In this document: piece by piece, positions 35,801-47,295 of the stretch
Layout of the letters: every line of letters begins with the position of its first letter
Numbering within the stretch: position 1 is the stretch's first letter
Assembly (NCBI RefSeq): GCF_030272615.1
Contig: NC_081409.1
Span: 612,309,755 to 612,373,754 of the forward strand
DNA: 64,000 nt
Origin: Cryptomeria japonica
Taxonomy: Eukaryota > Streptophyta > Pinopsida > Cupressales > Cupressaceae
Direction: 5' to 3'
The notes under the pieces: model-generated
What the model saw: the letters and a program-made list of their open reading frames with translations, nothing else
Told to the model about the DNA's origin: nothing
The model's database searches: none
Position numbers and translations under genes: made by a program

Positions 35801-36132
35801 CAAAGAGGATAGATCGTAGCTACTTTGTTGGAGACAGAGTTTTCTTGAGAGTGCGACCGCATAAGAGTCCAATCTGTTACGGAAAGGGTTCTAAGCTCGC
35901 ACCTCGCTTTGTAGGACCTTTTGAGATTCTGGAGAGGATAGGCCCAGTTGCCTACCATTTAACTTTACCACCTAGCCTGTCACACATCCACGATGTGTTT
36001 CATGTTTCAGTTTTGAGAAAGTATATCTATGATGAGTCTCACATTTTAGATTGGGATGCGTTGTAGGTGGAGTCGGACGGGCAGCTAGCTTTGGAGCCCA
36101 TTCGCATTTTGGCACGCTGGACATGGGCCCTT
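32813..36132 (+). pseudogene. Element B pol: protease, RT, RNase H, integrase
   Basis: One continuous frame carries protease (VSILFDSGATDSFIS, GIVLGMDWLYAH), RT (FVKKKDGSL, then [34 protein letters not shown] and [12 protein letters not shown]), RNase H (FMVCTDASLEGLGAILMQDG, ELNYPTRDLELAAVVHALVR, VHYIKGKENVVADALSR) and integrase ([80 protein letters not shown]). The integrase Asp-Asp-Glu residues are visible. Stops are at 33685 (TGA), 33874 (TAG, where A' has Tyr), 34306 (TAG), 34975 (TGA), 35347 (TGA), 35737 (TAG) and 36064 (TAG). Solo LTR A interrupts the frame at 36132; the reading resumes at 40356. Confidence 0.93.
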
Positions 36133-37652
36133 TGTAATGCCCCGTCAGGAACCCTAAAGGAAAACATCATAATCTATGCAACTAAGGGTGAAATATTTTT
36201 TTATTTTTTTTTAAAATGCATGAATTAAACTTTAGTGCATCTAATAACATAGTGGAAGTTTTACACCTGAATTTCCTAAGGGTTGCCAACGAATATTACT
36301 TCATAAATTAAATATTTAAGATAAAATTCCCGCAATGAAAGAATCTAAATTTCTTCAAGCAATCATATACATCAGAAATTAGTATTTGAAGTAGAAAATA
36401 TTACAACATTTCTTTGCTTTCAATATTCAAAATACAGGTTTTCAAAATGAAATTACATTATGAGCTACAATGATACAAGATGAAAGTTACATATAGTTTC
36501 TTTTCAAAACCTCTAGCATTTAACTGAAAGATGGATAGGAAGAAGAGTCGGTACATGAATCATGATCCAAGATCATCAGCAAAGTCCATCCTCACCCAAA
36601 GATACGTACAGAACATCCGATGGGAAGTGACACTACCACCCGACCATGTGATTCCAAAAAGGAACCACCCCACCGTGCTGGAGATAGTAGATAACCCTCA
36701 AGCAAGCAAAAAGATACAAGAACAAAAGGCTACAAGACTCCACTTACATTCATGTAACCTAACTCACTGAACACTAGTGACTCTAAGGAGAAAGTGTCAT
36801 CGCATGTCTTATGGTGGATACCATGGTATAGCCTCCATAGGTCCCGGCCCCCATCCTGGGTTATCCTGGTGACCTCTCCCGAGCCTCCGATTCCAACTAA
36901 GACTCATGCGGACCTTACCAATCCTCTCATGATGACAAGGTGGTAAGTTTGCCATTCCAGGCCTTCTCGCTACATTATGAACCCTATACTAGCACTCACC
37001 TATGTGCAAGGCACATTATTTCATTTAACTTTTATTCTACCCTTCCCTAGTCATTTATTAGGTTTTCACTTTCTTAACCAACTTCCGACGGTTATCCTGT
37101 CACCTCTTCAGCACAGATCCCTCTCGAAAGCCACTCTCTCTCTTAGGACACTATGGGTTAGTTCTATCTACAGAACTCTATGGCGACATAAATAACCATT
37201 CCCAAACTTGACCTATCTCAATGAAAGATAAAATTACTAACCTAAGGTTTGGGCCATCACTAACAACTCATAGCGGCTCAGTCCCTTAAGGTTATACATC
37301 TAATATATACTGGCCAAGTCACAACACAAGATAAATTGACAACATGACATAATGTACTTAGTTGCGACCGCCATATAAAACATGATAATCCTATGTACCA
37401 ATTCTTATCACAAAAATTATCTTGCAAAACGTAAACATGATTGTCAAGACACAGAGAACAATATGGTCGGTAAAATGCATAATTTTATAGGTAATGACAA
37501 GTTTAAGAGTTCTATTACTCTTGATAACAACTATAGGTATGTTACCTTAATAATTTCCATTTTTACAAATAACAAAGATCAAAATAGAAATATTCATTTC
37601 ATCAGAAAAATCTTTACAATAAAACGTAATACTTTTCTTCATAGAAGAATGC

Positions 37653-37671
37653 CTTTATTTTTATTTATTTA
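37653..37671 (-). promoter_or_regulatory. Possible polyadenylation signals after the H3-like ORF
   Basis: The minus strand reads AAATAAATAAAAATAAAGG about 25 nt after the stop codon at 37696. These are AATAAA-type signals; use is not shown. Confidence 0.4.
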
Positions 37672-37695
37672 TCTTTTTAATACAAGAGTGTTACA

Positions 37696-38091
37696 TCATT
37701 CCTCCAAAAAATACGGAGAAGTACACTCGTCAGACTCAACCTGATCTAAAGGAGTATATCCTTCATATTTGCTTTCACTTCGGGGAAAGTACCCCACAGA
37801 CTCATTATCACTCAAGGGGGTATACCCCTCCGACGAGTCCGAACTAATCACTATTGGCTTTTCAGGTGAACATTCTGACTTGGGTTCTTTCCCTTTCTCA
37901 GTGGTAACTGCTTTGGTTGGGCTCTGGATAGGACCTTTTTCTATTTCTTTGCTCCCTTCTGGAGCTGGGTTCTCTTTGGCAGGATTGTCCTCCTCAATGG
38001 GCTGGACAGGAGTCAAAGAGTCTTTCTTGACTTTTAGGTGGTGAGCATAACCCGCTACTGATTTGCGAGCTGTTTGCTTGGTTCGTACCAT
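37696..38091 (-). CDS. LTR-encoded protein with histone H3 tail-like N-terminus
   Basis: An intact 131-codon ORF from ATG at 38091 to TGA at 37696. It starts MVRTKQTARKSVAGYAHHLK. Residues 3-11 equal histone H3 R2-S10 (RTKQTARKS), with further identities at G13 and A15 in ungapped alignment; K14 is replaced by Tyr. A Pro/Glu/Lys-rich linker follows, then PIVISSDSSEG, which fits a SUMO-interacting motif, then an acidic Ser-rich tail with two EGYTPL copies. No histone fold is present, so it is not a histone gene. It lies downstream of a TATA box (38654-38662). The related A' LTR lacks it. A role as a decoy or ligand for H3-tail readers is inference. The ORF is certain; expression is unknown. 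Confidence 0.75.
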   Translation of the reverse strand: MVRTKQTARKSVAGYAHHLKVKKDSLTPVQPIEEDNPAKENPAPEGSKEIEKGPIQSPTKAVTTEKGKEPKSECSPEKPIVISSDSSEGYTPLSDNESVGYFPRSESKYEGYTPLDQVESDECTSPYFLEE

Positions 38092-38093
38092 CT

Positions 38094-38430
38094 CTGTAAC
38101 GTGTCAATGGTAAACTATTACTTTTCAGAACTCCCCTATAGCTATGTCAAATAAACCTTAATATCTAGGTGTTGAACGTAATCATACCCTTTTTCCATTA
38201 AGAAATTTAAACTTACAATTATTCCACTTCTTTAGTCCTAAAGTAAACACAACTACTACTAAACAATTTTATTTAACAAACCTAACGAATAACGAAAACA
38301 TGACCATATTTATTTCATAAGCATGATATATAACTGAGATAATAATGATTAAACACCAAGAAAATTCCCGACCTACTTGAAGCGATGCTCGAATAGCAAG
38401 TCCTTGATGCCCGTTTGCCGATAATTATAC
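38094..38430 (-). other. Possible 5'UTR intron before the H3-like ORF
   Basis: On the minus strand a donor-like AAG|GTATAA at 38431/38430 and an acceptor-like TTACAG at 38094 would remove about 337 nt, with the ATG two bases after the junction. The intervening sequence is AT-rich. This is a prediction only. Confidence 0.35.
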
Positions 38431-38653
38431 CTTGCTTGCAAAACTTTTCACCAACGTTTCAAGCTCTATCAAGTTACGGGCAAACAACTCTCTCTCTCTT
38501 GAAACTATCAACCACTATCCTCTCTAAAACATCACACACTTGACACTATAAAAAGATGTGCTACCCTCACTATCTCTACTCTCCTCTCTACGTTCCTTTG
38601 TCCTTCCTTGGATGTCACCCCAAAAGCCTCCCTTTGCTCTCTACCCACACCCC

Positions 38654-38662
38654 CTTTTTATA
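38654..38662 (-). promoter_or_regulatory. TATA box in solo LTR A
   Basis: The minus strand reads AGTATAAAAAGGGGG. A start site would be expected near 38625, about 535 nt upstream of the H3-like ORF start. If this is the LTR promoter, the ORF is the first long ORF of the element RNA. Confidence 0.6.
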
Positions 38663-39193
38663 CTAAAAGAACACATCTATCGCTCCCCTAAATTTGGCTG
38701 AGTGATAGCTATCGACTGAGACTCTTTTTCCACTAACTATTCTACTTCCTCCACGCAGAGAGTTCACCTCTCGTTATCTTCAGTCTTTGGCGCTCCATTG
38801 ATAATGATTATGACACCTATCGGTTGGGTGGAGGGGTTAACTTATTGTTTCATTCACTGATGCATCTACAAATAGCGACTTGAGCGTTCTAACTGCCAGG
38901 TTTCGAGTCTATTAAGGATTACGGTTTAGTTCTACCTTACGTGCCAGTTCATTTTCCTTTCAAACCGGTCCATCAGCTATTGGTTGTCAACGAACTGGTG
39001 CTCATGGAGAAGACTGAACGTGGAGAGGTGATTGTTATTGTTTAAAACTGTGAGAGGTATCCTGTACTTATTTGTTGACTGCAGTATACCCACAGAATCA
39101 TCACCTTGCGTGCTGTCTGTTGAGTGATGTGTGAAGGAGAAGATGTGGTGTGCGATGGAGAAGATGTGGTGTGCGAAGGAGGAGGGTAGTCAG

Positions 39194-39242
39194 TGGTAAT
39201 ATCGACCCCTCCCTATATTAAGGGGGGTGGTCGATATTACCA
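39194..39242. repeat. Strong single hairpin in solo LTR A
   Basis: Perfect 14-bp arms TGGTAATATCGACC (39194-39207) and GGTCGATATTACCA (39229-39242) enclose CCTCCC...GGGGGG, which can extend the stem. It lies about 530 bp upstream of the TATA box on the minus strand. Confidence 0.85.
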
Positions 39243-40355
39243 TCGACCACCATAGCCCCAAACAACTAAAACCTAAACCCGCCACCTTTTATAAGGTCGA
39301 ACAAATTTCTCTTTGTTTTCCTTAATAAACTTTTGCTATTACATTTTAATACCCTTCCTTTGTTATGTTTAAATAATTAATTAATGACTTTTGTTAATAT
39401 AATTATTTAAACATTAATCAATTAATGACTTTTGTTAATATAATTATTTAAACATTAATCCTTCCTTAGCAATCACATTTGTAAATGTGTATTTTGATTT
39501 TTCTACTATTATAACGAGTGACGTTTTCCTACATATATATTTCCAAGTAATTGAATTACGTATATATTATACGTTCGAAAAGTTTATAAAACATGACATA
39601 TTTATGATTCTAATTATATACACGCATAATCCACTATCACAGTAAACCGATGGCAATATAACTACTGAAAATACGATCACCTTATCTCAACTCAAATAAC
39701 TACTCTTATGGACGTAATAAACGTCACAGTTACCAATTACATACAAAAATTGGGACACTGGATACGCAGACTAAGCAAGCATCAAACGACTTTATAAAAA
39801 TCAAACAACAAAATATGAAAACCCAACCAATCGACAGAATGACTTACTGAAGGCACTCACCCGAGTGTAACTGACTAGAATTAGGGTCAACTACTATCTC
39901 CTTCACTTCCATCGGAAAATATAAGGCACGCTCAGACCTGTGTAGCCAGGTGGAGACGATACCCCGTACCTACCCGGTACTTGTACCTGCAACATCCTGC
40001 ATCACCGACCACACATGCATATATACATATATCGAAATCATACACACCGATGAAGGAGATTCGTGACGTTCCCTATCTCACCGAGATGAGTGAAGGAAAA
40101 TTGTCCCCATGCATCCCATACACTCGCAGATACACAACACACAGTGCATAGATGAAGTAAAGCGTCAGTACATAGCAATGAACCATATAATGACATAAAA
40201 CATAAATACATAAATACTGCAAATAAAACATATGTCTCATAATCAGATAAAACATGAAATATTGTTATACAATTCTAAATAACCAATGATAATGTATCTG
40301 CTGAGAATAATAAGAACAAAGTATCAGTTCAAACAAGTGAGGGTACTACACCCTT

Positions 40356-40493
40356 CGAGGTCGAGAGCTAGACCAGGTTAGGGTCCAGTGGGATTGTTAT
40401 GATGAGGTTACAGCTTCATGGGAGGACACAACACGTATGAGATCAGAGTACCCCCACCTCTTTGATGAACTCCAGGAGGAAGTTCATGCCTAG
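40356..40493 (+). pseudogene. Element B integrase chromodomain, distal part
   Basis: After removal of solo LTR A the tail reads EPIRILARWTWALRGRELDQ, then VRVQWDCYDEVTASWEDTTR, then MRSEYPHLF. It matches the chromodomain-like tail of Tekay-type integrases, which ends in a VQW...WE...YPxLF pattern. The frame ends at a TAG at 40491-40493, just before the polypurine tract. Confidence 0.85.
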
Positions 40494-40503
40494 AGGGGGA
40501 GGA
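40493..40503 (+). other. Polypurine tract of element B
   Basis: GAGGGGGAGGA directly precedes the 3' LTR start TGTGAGGCC. Confidence 0.87.
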
Positions 40504-42957
40504 TGTGAGGCCTCACCTCGACTCAGTCTGACATTCAGTGGATTTTATATTTAGACTATTATGGATACTTTATTTTGATGCTTTTTGAGACTTAGAACTT
40601 ATATGATTTCAGGATTTGGGATAACATTGCTATGATTTGATGATTTTACTTATATGCTTTTGTGATAGAACACTACATGATTGTTAGATAAGATGATATT
40701 GCAATGATAGATGTCGTTATTGAATTTGCAGGACTTTACTCTAAATATAGAACTATGATGTATGTTTAGTTTATGTGAATTGGGATGAAATTTCTTATGT
40801 GAATTTGCTTGATTAAAGATGTATTCAATCTGTGCAGATGAAAATTGTATGCAAGTAATGATGTGCATTGTTATAGTATTGAATTGTATTATATATGGAT
40901 ATTTGGAAGTACTAATGTGTAAATTGAGATGTGCAGGAAATTTACCATGTGACCATGGAAAATTACGGAGAATCAAACCTAGACTTATGTATGTTCGTAA
41001 GCCAGGGTTTGTCTATTTGGAGAGACAACACCCCGTTTGTGTTGTATTTTATTCGTAACAGTATATGCTGCATGAGTGTTAAGTGTTATTTAAATTTATT
41101 GTGTAAAAACCACAAGAGACAATTTCATGTTTTATTTTTGTAAAAGTGTTTTATTTGTGTCACTTGACACATGTGTGGATTTAAATTTAAATGTTTTATT
41201 TTGTCTCTTGGTGGGAAAGTGTTTAAATTATAGTTCTTCTTAAATAAAATAATGTGTTGTCTTAAATACTTTGGGAATATAATATTTGGGGTGGTCAACT
41301 TATGTTTGACCCGAAAATAAACTTCAGAGGGGTTTAAAATGGGTTAAATGAACACCTAGGGGTAGTTTAATAGGGTTTCCTGAAGCCCATAAGATATACC
41401 TAGGGGTTAGGGGTAATTTTAGGCAAGTTTCTACTTTATAATGATCTTTTTAACGCTTTAAAAATTGGCTTTTTTGAGTTGTGCGAAAATTGAAAATTTA
41501 GAAGTTAAATCTAATTTAGATTTTTCTTATTCGAATGGGAGTCTTTTTGCATTTTTGCTTTCTTTCCCTTTTAGTTTTGGAAACTTGTGAGAACTCAGAG
41601 AGTGAGCTTCTTAAGGAAGATTTTTGGGAATTGAAGGGTAATCAGCCACTCTCCATTTTTGGAGACAAGAGAAATTTTGAAAAGAAAATAATGTTATGGA
41701 ATAGTAAAATTGATTAAGGGTAGAAGGGAAAAGATTCGTGGATTGGGCAGCGCTTCATCAAATATCATAATACCTTTGGGCAGATTAAGGTTGGTTTCAG
41801 TTATTCATTAAAATGTCTTCTTCTTGCTTATGTCTGGAAGTTTGTTGGTGTAAGAAATCTATGTTCTTGAATGTTTTTTTAGAAAATCTTTTGGTATTTT
41901 TGCATTATGATTTGTTTGTGTTTTGGGAGTTTTCTCAAGACCTCTTACTCTTGGGGGAGAAGAGGATCTTGTGGGTGGTAGTAGTGACAACTCTCGAGTG
42001 AGAGACTCTCTTTTGAGAGCGATCACAAGGGATCTTTGTGTGACCCTTGCCGCATGGCCTGTTTGTGCAATGGGGGTCATAAGGAGGGATATAAGACTAG
42101 AATGCCTTTGGGGGCCATAAGGAATAAGGGGTTGAGATTCTTGATATATTTATTGTGCCATGAGGTGGCTTCTTGTTTATTTCATACTTGCAGTTCTCCT
42201 CGGGGTATTGGTCCACTACCACCCTTTGAAAAAGTTCATCACCAAAGTGTGGTGCTGTGAAGCCAAGTTGGGAATGTGTCTGGAAAATCTATATGTAATG
42301 CCTTCTATGTGTTTGCCTATTTGTTACCCGTCTAGGAATTGGTTCTCCGAGCTTGGGGGTGGCTACCAGTTAGCCTAGGCTGGGAGGTGAGCACTCCGTG
42401 GTCATATTTGTGTTTTCTATTATGCAGGAAAGTCAGGAGAAAGAGAATAGGAACCATGAAAAGACACAGAAGATTATTGTTGAGGATACTTAAATCCAGT
42501 TGCAAATATTTGATTAAATTTGTTATAGAAGTATGCCTCATTCATTGAAGAGAGAACCAAGTTGTAATTCTTGAAAATAGTCTTGAAGTTATTGTTGTAG
42601 CTAAACAAAGGAACATCCTGTAAAATTTGCAGATTACCTCAGAGTTGTAAAAGCTTGTTTGATTTCTACTTCTGATTTTTCAAAAAAGAAAAGCCACTTT
42701 GAGTTGCATGCAAAAGCTTCTTTGTATTATAATAAAAAAATTAGCTTTCGATTTAATTTTATCTAGATTTCTACTTGTTGAAAATATGAGTTTATTTTTG
42801 CTGAAAGATCTTATGTGTTCAAAAAAAAAGGGAATGTTTAAAGTTATTGCTTAATTAGTTGAAAAATCAATGAATCTATTTATTATAGAGAAGTATATTG
42901 TAGTTCTTAAAATGTATTTCTAAATTGTATTTTAAATTAGTGTTGATTAAAAAGCTT

Positions 42958-43098
<141 letters not shown>

Positions 43099-43300
43099 AA
43101 TTAACTTAATGCTTTTCCTTTGTTATCTTTCGTTTTAAAATCTTTGCTTGTAAATCTTTTTTTTTTTTTTAAATTTATATATATATATTGGAATATTTTC
43201 ACCCTTATAACTTTATGATTGTATATTTATATATATATATAATATATTTTTAAAAAAATAAAATAAATGAAAAAAAAAAGGAAATTGGGTTCCACGCGGA

Positions 43301-43505
43301 CCCCACTGTGTGTACGCACAGTGAGGGCCGCGCGGCGCCCACTATGTGAACACACAGTGCGGGCCACTCGACTCCCACTGTGTGGACACACAGTGGACGA
43401 CCGCGGCCGCCACTGTGTGGCCACACAGTGGTGTGAGCCACTAGCGGCGCCCACTGTGTGGACACACAGTGGTGCCGCAGCGCCCACTGTGCGCCCACAC
43501 AGTGG
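43301..43505. repeat. Six-unit GC-rich hairpin array in B 3' LTR
   Basis: The same six units as at 30249-30455. Where the copies differ the changes are mostly G/A or C/T (for example CTATGTG against CTGTGTG in units 1 and 2), in line with methylation-driven decay. Confidence 0.88.
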
Positions 43506-43833
43506 CGCCTCGGCCCTCCCCGCCGCCTTCATCATAACCTACAATGAAATAATGGCCGCCGCCTTGGGGTTTCGGCCCTGTTAGAAAGAATACTCAGTGG
43601 TTTGAAGAAAAAAAGGGATTAAACCCTAGCCCGGGTAGGGCTAGGGTAAACGAATTAAATTAATAGGTTAGTTCATAGTTATTAATAAATTTATATAAAA
43701 AATATATATATATAACCCTAATTAGGGTTGGAAAGCAATTTAACTATTATCTTGGGGAGATAATTTTAGATGGATTAAAAATAATGTAAAATTATATATG
43801 TATATATATTTATATATTTAAATATAAATATAA

Positions 43834-43909
<76 letters not shown>

Positions 43910-45200
43910 TCTGATTATAAATTGGAGTAAGTTTTTTTTTAATAAAGTTTTAAATATTTAAATGTTTTTAATAGAGTTTTAAATATTTAAATACTTCCGT
44001 AGGATTACTCATAGGAAGTAAAAAGGGAAGTGAAATATATTAATCATAAGAAGTAAGCCTATCCTTTATAATTTTTAAATGTATTTGATGTAATAAATAC
44101 TTAAATTTTGTCTCGGTTAATTTAATTAGAGTATCAAAATTTTAAATTAGATGTTTAGACTTTATGTCTTATTTGGGGATTGAATTAAAATTTCCTCTCC
44201 TATTTTCTTTAGCATGTTTGATTTAATAAACCTCATGACTAGGTATCCCGTGGAGATAAAATTTAACCAGTTAGTTTTTCCGCAATTAGAATTAAACAAA
44301 TTATCGATGCTTGATTCGTTTCAGAATTAGCTCGAATATAATTATGGAAATTTCAATAACGCTTGTCGTGTGAGCGAACTTGTCAATTAAATTAGTATTT
44401 AAAAAAAAAAATCGTTCCGTTTTTGCCCTAAATTTTGGGCATGACAAAAAGAATGTAAGAAGGAAAGAAACTTATGTATTTCTCTTACCTACTATTGAGT
44501 TTCAAAAGAAAATGTATGTGAAAGAAATGTATCTATTTCATTAAGTATATGTATTTAGTAGCAAAAGGAAAGATACAAGAAATGTGCAGTATTTTTGTTG
44601 TAACTCTTATTTGAATAAATACAAAGTTGGAAAGATTTATTTTTTTTAATGACAATAAGATGTGTTTCAGATTTAAGTTATTGTTAAAATAAAGAAAACT
44701 TTGCAATCTCTAAACTTGTATTACATTTATTTACATTATGTTTAAACTCATAGATAGTTTTATTTCTTAGAAAGTGCATTCTTACAAAAAATAAAGGAAG
44801 AGATAGTGTCTATTTACAGCATTTATATTTGTATCAATATAGGAAAATAAATTACTTGGAAAAATAAATGGATTTAGATCTATTTCTACTTCTGTTAATG
44901 TTTTAAAATCTATTAATTAGATATCCTAAAAAGTCCAGATTTAAAAACCATATTGGCATTTCATATACTCTTATGAAAATAATAACATTTAAACCTAAAA
45001 ATATATGTATGTGATACAGTCCTACTTATTAACATGCGACTTGTTAATCTGTTTGAAAAATAACCAGATGAAAATGAATGTGGAATATATATATATATAT
45101 ATATATATACTCAAATATAGGTATATATATGCTAATATATATAAGCATATATATATAACTTGTTTCAAAAAAAACTAAGCAATTGATTAAACACCTTTCT

Positions 45201-45213
45201 ATACATACATACA

Positions 45214-45249
<36 letters not shown>

Positions 45250-45294
45250 TCTATGTATGTATGTATGTATGTATGTATGTATGTATGTATGTGT
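45201..45294. repeat. Inverted tetranucleotide microsatellite
   Basis: About ten CATA repeats, an ATATATATCT centre, then about ten TATG repeats. The arms are complementary over nearly 40 bp, so the tract can form a cruciform. It lies in the last third of LTR B''. Confidence 0.88.
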
Positions 45295-45539
45295 ACACAT
45301 GTATGTATATATATGTAATATATATTTATATGTATGTATATATATGTGTACATATACATATATGTATGTATATATATACATATATATATGTGTGTACATA
45401 TACATATATGTAAATATATATGTATATATGTATATATATATATGTATCTATGTATGTATGTATGTATGTATGTATACATATATGTATGTATATAAGTATA
45501 TATATACATATATACATACATATATGTATATATACATAT

Positions 45540-45579
<40 letters not shown>

Positions 45580-45607
45580 ATATATATAAACAGAAACTAT
45601 TTTTAAA

Positions 45608-45750
<143 letters not shown>

Positions 45751-47295
45751 ATCATAACATTGGGCACGGGCGGCAAGTGGACCACGACCCACACGGTGGT
45801 GCCCCACCCCCCATACGCCTCCCTGCATTAAAACAAACCCTGCATCGTCCAAGCCGAGTTTGGCCCTGCCTCAAACATGGTGGTTAAAAATAATTCGGAC
45901 CCCTGCAATAAGATAAAAACCCTAATGAATGTTAGGGAATGAGTGAAAGAAAATAAAAAAGCCCTAACTTAAGTTAGCACAATAAAAGGGGCTCATTTCA
46001 AAATAAAGTAGAGCCCCAATTAATAATATAAAAAAAAGGGCGGAATCTTAGGGTTGAATAATTAAGTGAGATCTATGGCATATTTTTATGTGTATTTATT
46101 TACATACTCAAGGGGGTATTGTTGACGATTGTTTTTGACACACCCGCCAACAGTCAGGTAGCCAATGTGAACACTCACCACCTCTCCTGAAAAGCAATAA
46201 GTTTAGGAAAACTTACTACTCCAAGGTCTCTATAGTCGGGTCACGATGGTGATGGGAAGCCCAATGGTTGATATGGTTGTACCTGTTAAGGGGCCTGCTG
46301 GTTGAAACTAAATCCCGTTGATCATTAATGGTTTAACTTCCTCCTTTTTTTGTATTTTATGATTTAAGATTCTCTGAAAATAAACTACGAAGAGTAAAGG
46401 AAACAAGAAAATGACAATGAAACCAATTCAATAACAACTTAACAATCTACTTAGTTAGTTCCCTGCAATCCAAGAAATTATCAAATATTATTCAAATTAG
46501 CATTCAACAATGGACCTCCAGTAAACCTACAAAATCATCAACTTCACAGACTTATGGAAATAAAATCGTCAATAATATCGCCTACCACAATAATTCTCAT
46601 ACACCACTCACGTGCACAATATGATTCATAAAGCAATAAATAGAAGATCAAACCACATTGCTAATTCCAAATAATAGACATTACCATATTACACAGAACA
46701 ATTTCGTAGACTATAGACGTAGATCAAGCAATCTACAAGCTACTTCTTGTATTAATTTTAAAGAATGTGTAACAAAAATGACTCAAATTCTTAAAAATAT
46801 GCAAAATAATCTAAAAATATCTAAGTGGGCCACAAATCATCAATTTGGGGACCCTTACAAATGAATCAAAATTCTCCATTTATAGATTTTTTTGCCCTAA
46901 TATCTAGGAAATAGATCTAACCTAAATTAAGAACTCAAAACTAGGAGTCGCAGTTAACTTGCAAATTTATGCCTTTATACTTCAGTTAACTACTATGAAA
47001 TGGAGGTTGCATGAGCACTACAAAGACCATGTTGTGTGAGCCAAGCTTTCGTAGTCATGCAAAATTTTGCTCAAAACTAGAACATGAGCGGGAGCTTCCA
47101 TCGGAGTGCTAGTGGAGATGTCATGCAAAATCTCTTCTTATAAGTCCTTCTATCTTTAGTAACTATAGGTTCAAATTCTACTTCTTTTTATAAGATTTAT
47201 AATTATTAATAATGCATGCAATTGCTTGAATAGGAGGGTCAGCTACATGCTTAATTCTAAATTTGTACTTCCTCAAAATTTTAGTCGCATGCTTC

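Larger units (their letters stand above)
36133..40350 (-). repeat. Solo LTR A (4.2 kb), nested in element B
   Basis: It is bounded by TGTAATGCCCCG and GGGTACTACA and flanked by CCCTT at 36128-36132 and 40351-40355. Removing it and one CCCTT rejoins the B chromodomain frame exactly. Its ends match the LTR of A', which fixes the transcription direction as minus. It contains a TATA box, a possible 5'UTR intron, an intact 131-codon ORF with an H3-tail-like start, AATAAA signals and a strong hairpin at 39194-39242. No other internal sequence remains. Confidence 0.92.

Noticed and set aside
31505-36066. TAG read as glutamine (code reassignment or amber suppression) in element B
   Set aside because: TGA stops, a frameshift and a TAG at a Tyr position occur as well, and the pattern is explained by C-to-T decay at CAG and CGA codons.
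37696-38091. A host histone H3 gene fragment
   Set aside because: Similarity stops after about 16 residues, no histone fold follows, and the ORF lies within target-duplication-bounded LTR sequence. Ancient capture of an H3 5' end remains possible.
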